Shown: one piece after another, positions 53,540 to 63,342 of the stretch
Layout: the number at the start of each line of letters is the position of its first letter
How positions within the stretch are numbered: the stretch's first letter is position 1
Assembly: GCA_945881965.1 (NCBI GenBank)
Contig: CAMCVS010000013.1
Span: 1 to 64,000, forward strand
Direction: 5' to 3'
Source: Paracoccus haematequi
GTDB lineage: Bacteria; Pseudomonadota; Alphaproteobacteria; Rhodobacterales; Rhodobacteraceae
Length of the DNA stretch: 64,000 bases
Notes under the pieces: generated by a model
Told to the model about the DNA's origin: nothing
Database searches by the model: none
What the model saw: only the letters and a program-made list of their open reading frames with translations
Program-made: the position numbers and the translations under genes

Positions 53540-54244
53540 TCACGCCCCCGTCTGTAACACATGGCCCGCATGCGCGTTCTGGATCGCGTCCCAGGCGCGG
53601 TTGATATCGGCCATCCGCCGCTCGGCCAGCTTGACCGCCTCGGGCGGCACGCCGCGCGCGATCATGGCGTCGGGATGGGTGTCGCGCACCAGTCGGCGGA
53701 ATTGCGCGCGCGCCGCGTCAAGCGGCGTGCCGGGGGGCAGGCCCAGCACCGTCCACGGGTCTTTGGGCGCATCGGGCACATAGCGCGCGCGCAGGGCGGC
53801 AAATTCGGGCTGCGGCAGGCCCAAAATCCCCGCCACCTCGGTCAGGAACGCATCTTCGGCCGGGTGATAGGCGCCGTCCGCCATCGCGATATAGAACAGC
53901 CCCTCCATCAGGTCGGTCAGGCACGCCTCTTGACCGGAAAACATCGCGCGGATGCGGCGGGCGTAATCCTCGAACCCCGCGACATCCTGCCGCGCCAGAT
54001 TGAACACCCGCGCCGCCCCCGGTTCATCTTCGCGCGCGATCAGGAACACCTGGCGCATCGCGGTCACCTCGTCGCGCGTGACCTGCCCGTCCGCCTTGGC
54101 CATCTTGGCCGCCAGCGCAATCACCGCGATGGTAAAGGCGACCGAGCGTTCCGGCGGGGTGCGCAGCTTGTCGAATACCGCAGACAAGCCTTCGCCACTG
54201 GCGAGGCTTTTCAGGGCTTCGGTGATCCGGGTCCAAATCGACAT
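53540..54244 (-). CDS. TerB/DjlA-like protein with C-terminal J domain
   Basis: A 234-residue protein: N-terminal TerB domain (residues 35-150: KMAKADGQVTRDEV, then FSGQEACLTDLMEGLFYIAMADG), and a C-terminal J domain (DPWTVLGLPPGTPLDAARAQFR, then DTHPDAM, the HPD tripeptide) ending in a helix. It should stimulate DnaK. Unlike DjlA of E. coli there is no N-terminal transmembrane segment visible. It precedes a VOC-family gene upstream with a 56-bp gap, so one transcript is possible. Confidence 0.88.
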   Translation of the reverse strand: MSIWTRITEALKSLASGEGLSAVFDKLRTPPERSVAFTIAVIALAAKMAKADGQVTRDEVTAMRQVFLIAREDEPGAARVFNLARQDVAGFEDYARRIRAMFSGQEACLTDLMEGLFYIAMADGAYHPAEDAFLTEVAGILGLPQPEFAALRARYVPDAPKDPWTVLGLPPGTPLDAARAQFRRLVRDTHPDAMIARGVPPEAVKLAERRMADINRAWDAIQNAHAGHVLQTGA

Positions 54245-54300
54245 GGCTTATCTTAACGCGGGACGCCGCCGCTGTCGCGCGCCAAACGGATATGGCGTGA

Positions 54301-54897
54301 TCACAACGTGACCTGCCCGCGCGGCGTGTCGAACACCGCCACCAGCGACGGCGCGGCGGCGGTTTCATAAACCAGCCGCGCATCATCGCACAGCGGCAGC
54401 ACCCGCGCCGCCAGCGCCCGCGCGTCGGGGTGGCGGATAGTCAGCCGGATCAGGCGCACGGGTTGTATCGTCAGCCGGTCCATCGGATGCGGCCCCTGCC
54501 AGCGGATCAGCGTCGGCTGACCGCCATCCGCAGGTAAGCGGCCATCCTCGGGCACCGCGATCTGCCAGCGGAAATCGCCCCGCGCCATGTCGGTGACGAC
54601 GCCCGACCCCGGCAGCGCCGCCAGATCATCGGTGCGCGCAATCCAGTTGGCCAAGCGGGGTGGCCCATCGAAACGGTCCAGATCGAACCAGCGCGGCCCG
54701 TCAGGCGCGGGCGCGGCGGGATCCACCGCGATCACCTCCAGATACAGCCCATCCGCCAGCCCCATCAGCAGGTTATGCGTGCCAAATCGCGGATGCGCCC
54801 CGCCCGCTTGCAAAGGCAGACCCAAGGCCGCCTCGACCACCGCGCGCCCCGTTGCCAAATCCGCCGCCGCCACCGCCAGATGATCCAGAACCAGCAT
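54301..54897 (-). CDS. glyoxalase-fold (Glyoxalase_3, VOC) family protein
   Basis: A 198-residue VOC-fold protein. LDHLAVAAADLATGRAVVEAALG is the first metal-binding strand-helix (split) with the HP in GGAHPRFGTHNLLMGLADGLYLEV-type second half. WIARTDDLAALPGS and IRLTIRHPDARAL follow. Reaction unknown; some relatives are dioxygenases or glyoxalase I. Chosen start ATG 54897 (AAGG ten bases ahead). Read together with the upstream nhaA promoter zone it is divergent. Confidence 0.8.
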   Translation of the reverse strand: MLVLDHLAVAAADLATGRAVVEAALGLPLQAGGAHPRFGTHNLLMGLADGLYLEVIAVDPAAPAPDGPRWFDLDRFDGPPRLANWIARTDDLAALPGSGVVTDMARGDFRWQIAVPEDGRLPADGGQPTLIRWQGPHPMDRLTIQPVRLIRLTIRHPDARALAARVLPLCDDARLVYETAAAPSLVAVFDTPRGQVTL

Positions 54898-55001
54898 CCC
54901 TGTCGCACCTTTCCGGACCAAAAACCTTGAAACCTTCGCCAACAGTCCCTTTATGCCCATATGCATGGGACTTTAAACATAACGCAATCAGGGCTAGACA
55001 T

Positions 55002-56192
55002 ATGCTGACACGCGCCATCGAGCGTTGGTTTCAACACGAGGCGGCGGGCGGTATCCTTTTGATGCTATCAGCCGCCGCAGCAATGGTGGTGGCGAATTCG
55101 GCGCTGGCGCCGGGATATGACACGGTTCTGAACGCCAAACTGTCCGTGACGCTGAACGGCCAAGGGCTTGCCAAGCCGTTGATCCTGTGGATCAATGATG
55201 GGCTGATGGCGATCTTCTTCTTTCTGATCGGCCTCGAGTTGAAACGCGAATTGCTGGAAGGCAAGCTGAAGAACCCGCGTGACGTATTGTTGCCGGGGAT
55301 GGCGGCGGTGGGCGGCATGGCGGTGCCGGCATTGGTGTTTCTGGCCTTCAACGGGGCGATTCCGGCCAATATCGACGGCTGGGCGATCCCTGCGGCAACG
55401 GATATCGCCTTTGCGCTTGGCGTTCTGGCCCTGATCGGCAGCCGCGCGCCAGTGTCGCTCAAGATTTTCCTGCTGACCCTCGCCATTCTGGACGACATGG
55501 GCGCGATCATCATCATCGCGCTGTTCTATACGGCAGAGTTGCAGCTGCATTACCTGTTTCTGGCGCTTGGGCCGCTGGCCCTGTTGATCTGGATGAACCT
55601 GAAAGGCCAGCACCGCATGGCCCCCATGATCTTGCTGGGCGCGATCATGTGGTTCTTCGTGCTGAAATCCGGCGTCCATGCCACGGTAGCAGGCGTGGTC
55701 ACCGCGCTGTGTATCCCGCTGAAAGACCGCTGGGGGAAATCCCCGCTGCATGCCATGGAACATGCGCTGCACCCCTACGTGATGTTCCTGATCGTGCCGA
55801 TCTTTGCCTTTGCCAATGCGGGTGTGGTGCTGGAAGGCATGACCTTGGCAGACCTGCTGGCCCCGCTGCCATTGGGCATCGCGCTTGGGTTGTTCCTGGG
55901 CAAACAGATCGGCGTGTTCGGGGTGACGTGGCTGATGGTCAAGACTGGCATTGCCAAGATGCCCGTCGGCGCGACATGGGCGCATGTTTATGGCATCGCC
56001 TGTCTGGCAGGCATCGGGTTCACTATGTCGCTGTTCATCGGATCGCTCAGCTATGACGACGCGGCGCAGATGAACGCGGTCCGGTTGGGCGTGTTGACCG
56101 GGTCGATCGCGTCCGCGCTGCTGGGTTTTGTGGTGCTGATGCTGTCCGCCAGCAAAGCGACCGTTGCCGCGAAGCCTGCCTTGGCAGAATAA
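55002..56192 (+). CDS. nhaA: Na+/H+ antiporter NhaA
   Basis: A 396-residue, about 12-helix antiporter using the proton gradient to expel Na+ or Li+. GGILLMLSAAAAMVVANS at the start; the cation/proton site is Asp164/Asp165 in LTLAILDDMGAI; further conserved DIAFALGVLAL and AHVYGIACLAGIGFTMSLFIGSL (split). The start at ATG 55002 is supported by family N-terminus and by a nearby TAGACAT leader. The upstream sequence has CCCATATGCATGGG, a five-base inverted repeat, perhaps an operator. Confidence 0.94.
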   Translation: MLTRAIERWFQHEAAGGILLMLSAAAAMVVANSALAPGYDTVLNAKLSVTLNGQGLAKPLILWINDGLMAIFFFLIGLELKRELLEGKLKNPRDVLLPGMAAVGGMAVPALVFLAFNGAIPANIDGWAIPAATDIAFALGVLALIGSRAPVSLKIFLLTLAILDDMGAIIIIALFYTAELQLHYLFLALGPLALLIWMNLKGQHRMAPMILLGAIMWFFVLKSGVHATVAGVVTALCIPLKDRWGKSPLHAMEHALHPYVMFLIVPIFAFANAGVVLEGMTLADLLAPLPLGIALGLFLGKQIGVFGVTWLMVKTGIAKMPVGATWAHVYGIACLAGIGFTMSLFIGSLSYDDAAQMNAVRLGVLTGSIASALLGFVVLMLSASKATVAAKPALAE

Positions 56193-56202
56193 TCCAGGAA
56201 CG

Positions 56203-56224
56203 GGCGGCGCATCACAGCGCCGCC
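56203..56224. terminator. bidirectional-type hairpin between nhaA and the giant gene
   Basis: GGCGGCGC, loop ATCACA, GCGCCGCC: a perfect 8-bp stem in the 46 bp between convergent nhaA and the RTX-type gene, with A-rich sequence (CAAAAATTC) on the giant-gene side, i.e. a T-run for its transcript. Confidence 0.75.
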
Positions 56225-56238
56225 TGTCCGTCAAAAAT

Positions 56239-59200
56239 TCAGCCAAGCACCCACAGATCATCGCGCAGGATGAGGCTTGCAAGCTCGGTGTTGTCCAACG
56301 TGATCACGTCCGAGCCTGTAAACCGGAGGTCCAGCTTCGTGCCACGCTGCACCGCGACTTCGGCCAGCACACCCGCAAGGTCTGCGGCCCCCGTCAGTGC
56401 CAGCAGTTCCGCCGAGATTTGCAGCCGGTCCTCGCCCGAGAAATCAACGATCCTGTCACGGCCAAATCCAAGCCCGAACACGAAGGTATCCGCCCCGGTG
56501 CCGCCCGACAGGTAATCGTTCCCCGCCTGCCCGTTCAACGTGTCCGCACCGGCATAACCATACAGCTTGTCGGCCAATGCGCCACCGGTCAGCAGGTTGT
56601 CGCCATCGCGCCCAACCACTTGCAAGGTTCCATTCTTGTTGGTCCGGCTTTGCTGGAACAGCCTGCCATCGCTGGAATAGTCGCTGACGGAGGACGCATA
56701 GGTCGCCGCTGTGCCATCCGGCGTCAAATCGGTCTGGACCACGCGGGTGGCTTTACCGGCGACAAAGGTGGTGACCTTTTCCAGCCCGCTGTCCAGCAGA
56801 ACCCGCTCGGACGTCCGGCTGCCCGACGCATCATATTCGGTTTCTGATTGACTATAACCGGCGGCCCTGCCTGTCACTGATAGATCATTGACAACAACGC
56901 GCGACGCGCGCCCGTTGACATAGGTCGTTTCGGTTTCGAGCAGGTTGTCGCCCAAGACTGTTTTCTGGATCAAGACCCCGCTGGTGTCATAGCTGGCCTG
57001 AGATACGCTGAACGAAGCCGCACGCCCCGTAAGGGAAAGGTCTGTGATGGTTTGAGTAGCGAACTTGCCGTTGGCGAACGTGGTCACGGTTTCCAACCCA
57101 CTGTCCGACAGTTGGGTCGTCCGGGTAGCGTTACCTGCGGAATCGTAAATCGTTTCGATGCTGACATAATTCACGGCGGACCCCGCCACAGAGGTATCCT
57201 CGCGGACCTGGCGCGAGATGACGCCATCTGTGTATTCCCGCTGAATTCTAAGGCCTTCGTCAGACAGGATGTCCGTTTTCAGCAAGCGCCCCATCGCGTC
57301 ATAGTCGATATCATAAGTCTCATAGGTCTGAGTGTCTCCGACATCGGTGGCCCGTGATGTGCTGCGCAGTCCGTTGTCAAAGCTGATCTCTGTCGTCAAA
57401 CCATCGCCCCGCACGATCTGCACCGTATCGTCTGACACTTGCGTGGCGCGGCTGGTGCCTTGGGCGGTGGTCCAGCGGATTTCCTCGATCCCTGCGGCCA
57501 GGACATCAAGGAACAACGCCGCCGCGTCGCGGCCGCCCGCATTGCTGTTGCCCAGCATCACCATGTCGGTGTCGCCCATGGCTGCGGCAATCAGCAACGC
57601 CTGATCAAAGTCGCGCAGGATGACTTCGGTGCCTGCGGCGTTGATCAGGCGGATTTCTTCGATGTCGTTCAGCGTGACATTGAACATGTCGTGGCTGCCG
57701 CCATCCAGCAGCACGGCATCATGCCCCGCGCCACCGTCGATCACCTCGCCTGCGGCCAGATCGCCATCTTGAACCCAGAAACTGTCGCTGCCATCGCCGC
57801 CTGACAGACTGTCGGCCCCGGCACCGCCAAGGATGGTGTCATCGGCACTGCCCCCAAGGAACGTATCCGCCCCATCCCCCAGATCGGCAAAGCTGGGGTC
57901 GTCAGTGCCGGTCAGATCGTCTGCCCCTTCGGTGCCATTGACCGCAACGGCCATGGTCAACTGCCGAACCGCAGATTGCCCGGTATTGCCCGCCAGATCG
58001 GTCTGCCGCACCGTGACCGCATATTGACCCAGCGCAGGCAGGTCGAACGACGTGCCTGCGCCCACAAACCAGGTTGCACCGCCGTCGATGCTATAGGACC
58101 AGTCCACCGCCGCATCCAACCCGGTCACATCCACCGTGCCAAGGGTCGAGATGCCGTCGCTGCCCGACGGCCCATCGTCCACCGCAAAACCCGCGTCCAG
58201 CACAGGCGCTGCCGTGTCCAGCGTGAAGGTCAGCAGATTGCTGTTCTCACTGGCGTTCCCCGCCAGATCTGTCTGGCGCACCATGACGCTGTAATCGCCA
58301 TCCGCCTCAAAGATCAGATAGCCAAGCGCGCTGCCGGTCAGCCACGTCGTGCCACCATCCTGCGTGTATTCCCACACCGCCCCGGTTTCGAAATTCATCA
58401 ACCGGATGCTGCCATCATTGGTCAAACCATCAGCACCATCCGCGCCGGTATCGAAATTAAGCGCGATCTGGGGTGTTGCGATGCTGACGTCATAGACAAT
58501 GGTCTGTGTGGGCGAGGCTGCGCTTTGGTTGCCGACAAAATCGGTCTGCCGCACCGCGACGCCATAGCTGCCCTCGCCGTTGAAATTGACCTGAAAGCCT
58601 GTGCCGCTGCCTTCTGTCCATGTCACGCCGTCGTCCAGCGTGTAATCCCAGCTTGCGCTGCTTTCCAGACCACCAACGGTGACGAACGGAGAGTTGGTGA
58701 TGCCATCCAGCGCCGACACGCCGCTGTCCTGATCCAACGTAAAGAACGGAGCATCGGGCAGAGCAGTGCGCAGCGTCAGGCTGCGCAAGGCGGCCGGATC
58801 GCTAGTCGTGCCGTCGCGTGACTGGCGCACCGTCACGCCATAGCTGCCATCAGACGGCAAGGTGAACGCGGTGCCGCTGCCAGGGTTCCACGTCGCGCCG
58901 TTATCAAGGCTGAACTCCCACGTCGCGCCATCCGCGATGCCGATGACGTTGACCTGTCCGTTATTGGTCACGCCGTCGGAGTCATCTGCGCCGCTGTCGT
59001 TCGCCAGCGCAAATTCGGGCGCGGCCAGCGATGCGGTGATGGTCAATTCGTTCGACGTCGTGTCTTTGATGTCGGTGTAGATGTTATAGGCGAAATAGCT
59101 GGCCCGCACCTCGAATTGGCCGGGGGTGAGCGCCGCGAAATTCCCGAAGGCAACCTGTTCGGTCGCGTTCAGCGCCCATTGGCCGTTCGCGTCTGCATAG

Positions 59201-62200
59201 ACATAGGCATAGCCGATATAGGTATAGCCTTCGCCGATGACCTCCAGCGTCACGCCTGCATTCGCGCGCGCGGTGCCGGTGATGATGATGTCGCCCGCCC
59301 CCAAAGACGCGGTCAGCAGGTCCACCGTCACGGGCGGCACGATGACATTGGCATCGCGGATGATTTCAGCGGTGCTGGTGTCGGTCGCCACCTGTTCGTC
59401 CAGCGTGGTTGTCACCACCACCTCGTAAGTGCCGGGATTGCCGACGAAATCGGCAAACTGGCGATACAGCCCGTTGAACACGGTGGAATTGGGCCACATG
59501 GTCTGGCTCGCCGCCAGCGCCCAGGTGCCGTCGCCCTGAACCGTGACTTCGACACCGCCAAAATTACCGCTGCCGTCATAGACCCGCACCGTGGTCACGG
59601 CACCCGGCGCGGTCGAGGCTGTGCCGGTCAGGATAAACTCGCTGTCCTCGAAGGTGGACAGGTTGATCGCCTGCACCGTGGGTGTGTCCAGCGGCGGAAG
59701 CGCTGGTTCCAGCGTGACCGATCCCACTGTCCCTGATGCGCTGTTGCCTGCCAGATCGACCTGCCGCACGGCGATTTCATAGCTGCCATAGTCGGGCAGG
59801 TCGAACGATGACCCGCTGCCCGCCAGCCATGTGATGCCGCCGTCAAGGGTGTATTCCCAGGTCGCGCCCTCTTCGAGGTCAAATACCGGCACCGTCGGGA
59901 CCGTGGTCACGACATCGCCGTTGCTGACGCCGTTGATCAACAAGAACGGTGCCACGACCTGACGGTCCAACACCACGCGCAGGGTCGGGTTGGCGTCACC
60001 GATGTTGCCCGCCGCGTCGATCGTGCGCACCGCGACCTCATAGACGCCGTCCACGTTCAGATCGATGTATTTCTCGGCCGCGATGTCGCCTGCGGTCCAA
60101 TTTGCACCGGCATCAAGGCTGTATTCCCAGGCTTCATAGTCACCAATACCAGTTACGATCAGCAATCCATCGACGGTCACGCCGTCGTTGTCGCTGGAAC
60201 CAGAGTCATAGCGCAGCACGACAGTAGGCGCGTCCGGGGCTGTTGTGTCTACGGTGAACCCGTAATACGGCAGCAATTCGCGGCTGTTGCCTGCAAGATC
60301 GGTGACGCGGACCTGCGGATCAAAACTGCCTTCTTGGTTCAGATCAAAGAACGTGCCCGACCCCGGCAGCCAATCGCCGTAATCCAGCCGGTATTCCCAG
60401 CTGTCGCCCGGTTCCAGCGTGGTGATCGTCACCCGGCCATCGCTGGATATGCCATCGTCGGCCATACCGGTATCATTGACCAGCGCCAGAACGGGGTCCA
60501 GCGGGGCCGTCCGGTCCAGCACGATGCGGCGCGATGCGCTGATGTCACTGACATTGCCCGCGGCGTCGGTCTGCCGCAGGGTGATGTTATAGGTGCCGTC
60601 ATAGACCAGCGCGAAATGCGTCCCGCCGCCAGTAACCCAGTTCGTGCCGCCGTCAAAGCTGATTTCCCAAGTCGCGCCCGCTTCGAGGCCGGTGACGTCA
60701 AAGGTGTCGTTCTGCGTCACGCCATCGGTGTCGGACGCACCTGTGTCCTGGCGCAGCGCCAATCCGGGGGCAGCGGGCGGGATGGTGTCGGGCCCTTCGC
60801 CCGCCTCCAATGTCACGACCGTGATCGAGCCGGAAAACTGCGGATCGCCCGACGCGATGGTCAGGTCATTGCCATTGCCGGACCGGTCTGCCAGCGGGGT
60901 CGCCCCCGTGAACGGGTAATACGCCTTCAGGCTCGTGTCCGCGATCAGGCCGCCGGCGGCGACAGTCGCAATCTCTGACCCGGTCAGGGTGCGGTCATAG
61001 ACCTGCACATTGCTGAGGCTGCCCGCCAGCACCCGGATCGGCCCCCCCGCCCAGGCCCCGAACTGCAACGCATTGCCCCGGTCCTGCGCAAAGCTGGCGT
61101 CATCCCAGATCAGATGTGTGATGCTGCCGTCATGCACATACAAGCTGTTGTAGGTCGCGATGAACGTATAGGCCACATCGGGGCTGAGGTTGAAATTCAC
61201 CGATTTCTCATCGCCGACATTGGCGGTGTGAATGGTGATCTGCGTGGCGTCGCCCTCGGCCCCCACGATGCGGATCATCCGCTGGGCCGTCGTCGCCAGA
61301 TCGCCGTTGCCGAACAGTGCAAATTCCCGTCCAAACAGCGTGTCGAACGTCACGGTGGCGACATAGGTGAATTGCGTTGCGCCAACGATCGGGCTGTTGG
61401 CGGTCAGGAAATCCCCGTCGCCATCAAACCGCGCGGCAGGGGGCAAGGCGTCGAAATCGCTCACGTTACCTGCGGCGTCATACTGGCGGACGCGCAGATC
61501 ATAGGTGCCGGGGCTGGGCAATTCGAAACTGTCGCCGCTGCCATTGGTCCAGTTCGTGCCCGCGTTCAGCGAGTATTCCCATGTCCCGCCTGCTTCCAAT
61601 CCGCCGACCAACACGGTCGCATCTTCGGTCACCCCGTCAAAGGCCGAGACGCCATTGTCATCCGCCAGCGCGAGGGTCGGTTGCACGGGCGCGGTCCGGT
61701 CCAGGATGACCGCAGGCGCGACCGAAACCAGCGTCGGCCCGCCACCATTGCCTTGCAGCACATCGCCATTGTCCAATTGGCTGGACAGCGGATCAGACAG
61801 GCTGAAATCATAATGGCTGACCAGACCGGTTGCATCCGTCACCGTGCCGTCATAATCGAACGGAAAGCTGGCCGGGTCCGTGAACGCCTGATCAAACACC
61901 AGCGCCGCCCCGATCCGCCCGTCGAGCACCCGGATCGGCCCCCCGACCCAAGCCCCCAGCAATAGGTCCGGCCCGCGATCCTGCGCGAAATTGGCATTGT
62001 CCCAGATCAGATGCGTCGTGGTGCCATCATGCACGAACAGATGCGTGCGGGTGGCAATAAAGCTGTAGGTGACACCGGTCTGAAATGCGAAACTACCCGC
62101 CTGTTCATCGCCGGTATTCGCCGCATGGATATTGATCGTGCTGGGGCCGGTGTCACTGCCAAGAATGCGGATCATCCGCTGATTGCCGGTATTGGCATCG

Positions 62201-63261
62201 CCGCTGCCGAACAGCGCGACATCGCCATCCAGCCGGTCGAATTCGACCGTGACCACATAGGTGAAATCAGAGGCCGCCGCGACCCGGTTCGTGCCGATCA
62301 GGATATCATCGACGCCGTCGAAATCCATCGCCGACCGACCGGCATCGCCGCCCACAAGGCTGGTATTGCCTGCGGTATCGGTTTGCCGCAGCAGGATCGA
62401 ATAGGCCCCGTCAGCGGGCAATTGAAAACTGTTGCCCATCCCGGTCAACCATGACGTCCCCTGATCCAGCGAATAGGACCATGTCGCGCCTGGCAAAACC
62501 CCGGTCACATTGATAACCGGATTGAATGTCAGCTTATCAGTGGTCGAGTTGCCCGTGTCGGTCAGTGTAAAGCCCGGCGCAGGCGGTAATTCACCAACCG
62601 GCACCGTCAGGATCAATTCATTGGTGGTCTGATCCGCGAAAAAGTCACCGGTTGCAAAGTTAAACGCATTCGCTTCGATCTGATAGGTTCCAGCCGTCAG
62701 GTCGGGGCCGACCTGACCCGCCAGATAGTTCGTCAGATTGACGGACCAATTTCCGTCCGGACCCGCAAATGTGTCAATGCGTGCGATGTTGGCCCCGGCG
62801 CTGGAAACCACATCAAAGAACACCAGCGCACCCGCCGGGGCCGTTCCGGAAATGATGATATCGCCGTCATTCAACGCCTGTGTCACTTGGTTGACCGAAA
62901 CCGGATCGGCAACAGCCGGATCAATCGTGAAACTGACCGGCGCGCTGACCTGCCCCGCATTGCCCGCCAGATCGGTCTGCCGTAGCGTGACGTCATAGCT
63001 GCCCGCGCCCGGCAATTCGAATGCAGCCCCGCTGCCCGCCAGCCACGCGCCGTTGTTCAGACTGAATTCCCATGTCGCGCCCGGTTCCAGACCAGACACG
63101 ATCACCGTGGAATCTGCCGTGATATTGTCATCCCGGTCTGTGCCGGTGTCGTTTTGCAGCGACGCCGACAGCGTTCCAGGGGCGGTGGTGTCGATCACGA
63201 AGGTCTTGGGCGCGCTGGCCAGTCCGGTCACGTTGTTCTCGTCAATCTGGCGGGTGCGCAC
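56239..63261 (-). CDS. giant RTX-type secreted protein with Ig-like, LamG-like and YD-like repeats (main part)
   Basis: 2340 residues from the GTG at 63261; similarity continues upstream to 63336, so this is not a natural start. From N to C: Ig-like modules of about 90 residues with the signature W-x-Y/F-S-L-D-x-G-x-x-W and VRQTDLAGN (twelve in the whole protein). Two LamG-like inserts (around 60960-61400 and 61800-62330; LIWDDASFAQDRG). Ca2+ RTX nonapeptide blocks DGADTFLGGSADDTILGGAG and, at the end, GGALADKLYGYAGADTL. Between them lie five YD-like repeats of about 51-54 residues (TIYDSAGNATRT, TTFANGKFATQTITD). The C-terminus VITLDNTELASLILRDDLWV looks like a type I secretion tail. Secreted adhesin or surface protein. 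Confidence 0.9.
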   Translation of the reverse strand: MRTRQIDENNVTGLASAPKTFVIDTTAPGTLSASLQNDTGTDRDDNITADSTVIVSGLEPGATWEFSLNNGAWLAGSGAAFELPGAGSYDVTLRQTDLAGNAGQVSAPVSFTIDPAVADPVSVNQVTQALNDGDIIISGTAPAGALVFFDVVSSAGANIARIDTFAGPDGNWSVNLTNYLAGQVGPDLTAGTYQIEANAFNFATGDFFADQTTNELILTVPVGELPPAPGFTLTDTGNSTTDKLTFNPVINVTGVLPGATWSYSLDQGTSWLTGMGNSFQLPADGAYSILLRQTDTAGNTSLVGGDAGRSAMDFDGVDDILIGTNRVAAASDFTYVVTVEFDRLDGDVALFGSGDANTGNQRMIRILGSDTGPSTINIHAANTGDEQAGSFAFQTGVTYSFIATRTHLFVHDGTTTHLIWDNANFAQDRGPDLLLGAWVGGPIRVLDGRIGAALVFDQAFTDPASFPFDYDGTVTDATGLVSHYDFSLSDPLSSQLDNGDVLQGNGGGPTLVSVAPAVILDRTAPVQPTLALADDNGVSAFDGVTEDATVLVGGLEAGGTWEYSLNAGTNWTNGSGDSFELPSPGTYDLRVRQYDAAGNVSDFDALPPAARFDGDGDFLTANSPIVGATQFTYVATVTFDTLFGREFALFGNGDLATTAQRMIRIVGAEGDATQITIHTANVGDEKSVNFNLSPDVAYTFIATYNSLYVHDGSITHLIWDDASFAQDRGNALQFGAWAGGPIRVLAGSLSNVQVYDRTLTGSEIATVAAGGLIADTSLKAYYPFTGATPLADRSGNGNDLTIASGDPQFSGSITVVTLEAGEGPDTIPPAAPGLALRQDTGASDTDGVTQNDTFDVTGLEAGATWEISFDGGTNWVTGGGTHFALVYDGTYNITLRQTDAAGNVSDISASRRIVLDRTAPLDPVLALVNDTGMADDGISSDGRVTITTLEPGDSWEYRLDYGDWLPGSGTFFDLNQEGSFDPQVRVTDLAGNSRELLPYYGFTVDTTAPDAPTVVLRYDSGSSDNDGVTVDGLLIVTGIGDYEAWEYSLDAGANWTAGDIAAEKYIDLNVDGVYEVAVRTIDAAGNIGDANPTLRVVLDRQVVAPFLLINGVSNGDVVTTVPTVPVFDLEEGATWEYTLDGGITWLAGSGSSFDLPDYGSYEIAVRQVDLAGNSASGTVGSVTLEPALPPLDTPTVQAINLSTFEDSEFILTGTASTAPGAVTTVRVYDGSGNFGGVEVTVQGDGTWALAASQTMWPNSTVFNGLYRQFADFVGNPGTYEVVVTTTLDEQVATDTSTAEIIRDANVIVPPVTVDLLTASLGAGDIIITGTARANAGVTLEVIGEGYTYIGYAYVYADANGQWALNATEQVAFGNFAALTPGQFEVRASYFAYNIYTDIKDTTSNELTITASLAAPEFALANDSGADDSDGVTNNGQVNVIGIADGATWEFSLDNGATWNPGSGTAFTLPSDGSYGVTVRQSRDGTTSDPAALRSLTLRTALPDAPFFTLDQDSGVSALDGITNSPFVTVGGLESSASWDYTLDDGVTWTEGSGTGFQVNFNGEGSYGVAVRQTDFVGNQSAASPTQTIVYDVSIATPQIALNFDTGADGADGLTNDGSIRLMNFETGAVWEYTQDGGTTWLTGSALGYLIFEADGDYSVMVRQTDLAGNASENSNLLTFTLDTAAPVLDAGFAVDDGPSGSDGISTLGTVDVTGLDAAVDWSYSIDGGATWFVGAGTSFDLPALGQYAVTVRQTDLAGNTGQSAVRQLTMAVAVNGTEGADDLTGTDDPSFADLGDGADTFLGGSADDTILGGAGADSLSGGDGSDSFWVQDGDLAAGEVIDGGAGHDAVLLDGGSHDMFNVTLNDIEEIRLINAAGTEVILRDFDQALLIAAAMGDTDMVMLGNSNAGGRDAAALFLDVLAAGIEEIRWTTAQGTSRATQVSDDTVQIVRGDGLTTEISFDNGLRSTSRATDVGDTQTYETYDIDYDAMGRLLKTDILSDEGLRIQREYTDGVISRQVREDTSVAGSAVNYVSIETIYDSAGNATRTTQLSDSGLETVTTFANGKFATQTITDLSLTGRAASFSVSQASYDTSGVLIQKTVLGDNLLETETTYVNGRASRVVVNDLSVTGRAAGYSQSETEYDASGSRTSERVLLDSGLEKVTTFVAGKATRVVQTDLTPDGTAATYASSVSDYSSDGRLFQQSRTNKNGTLQVVGRDGDNLLTGGALADKLYGYAGADTLNGQAGNDYLSGGTGADTFVFGLGFGRDRIVDFSGEDRLQISAELLALTGAADLAGVLAEVAVQRGTKLDLRFTGSDVITLDNTELASLILRDDLWVLG

Positions 63262-63336
63262 GGTATAGGTGCCCGCGCCACCCAGCGTGAAGGACGTGCC
63301 ATTGCCGCTTTGCCAGGTCGCGCCGTCGTCGAGGCT

Positions 63337-63342
63337 TTATTC
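63337..63342 (-). other. 6-bp GAATAA insertion with in-frame stop in the giant gene
   Basis: The other eleven modules of the protein read W-S/E-Y-S-L-D; this one reads W-S-Y-E-stop-S-L-D. Removing the six bases restores the module. They fall between TAT and AGC on the minus strand. Confidence 0.8.

Noticed and set aside
63261-63342. A frameshift between the two parts of the giant gene.
   Set aside because: Both parts are in the same phase (63336 to 63261 is a multiple of three); the interruption is a stop codon made by a six-base insertion.
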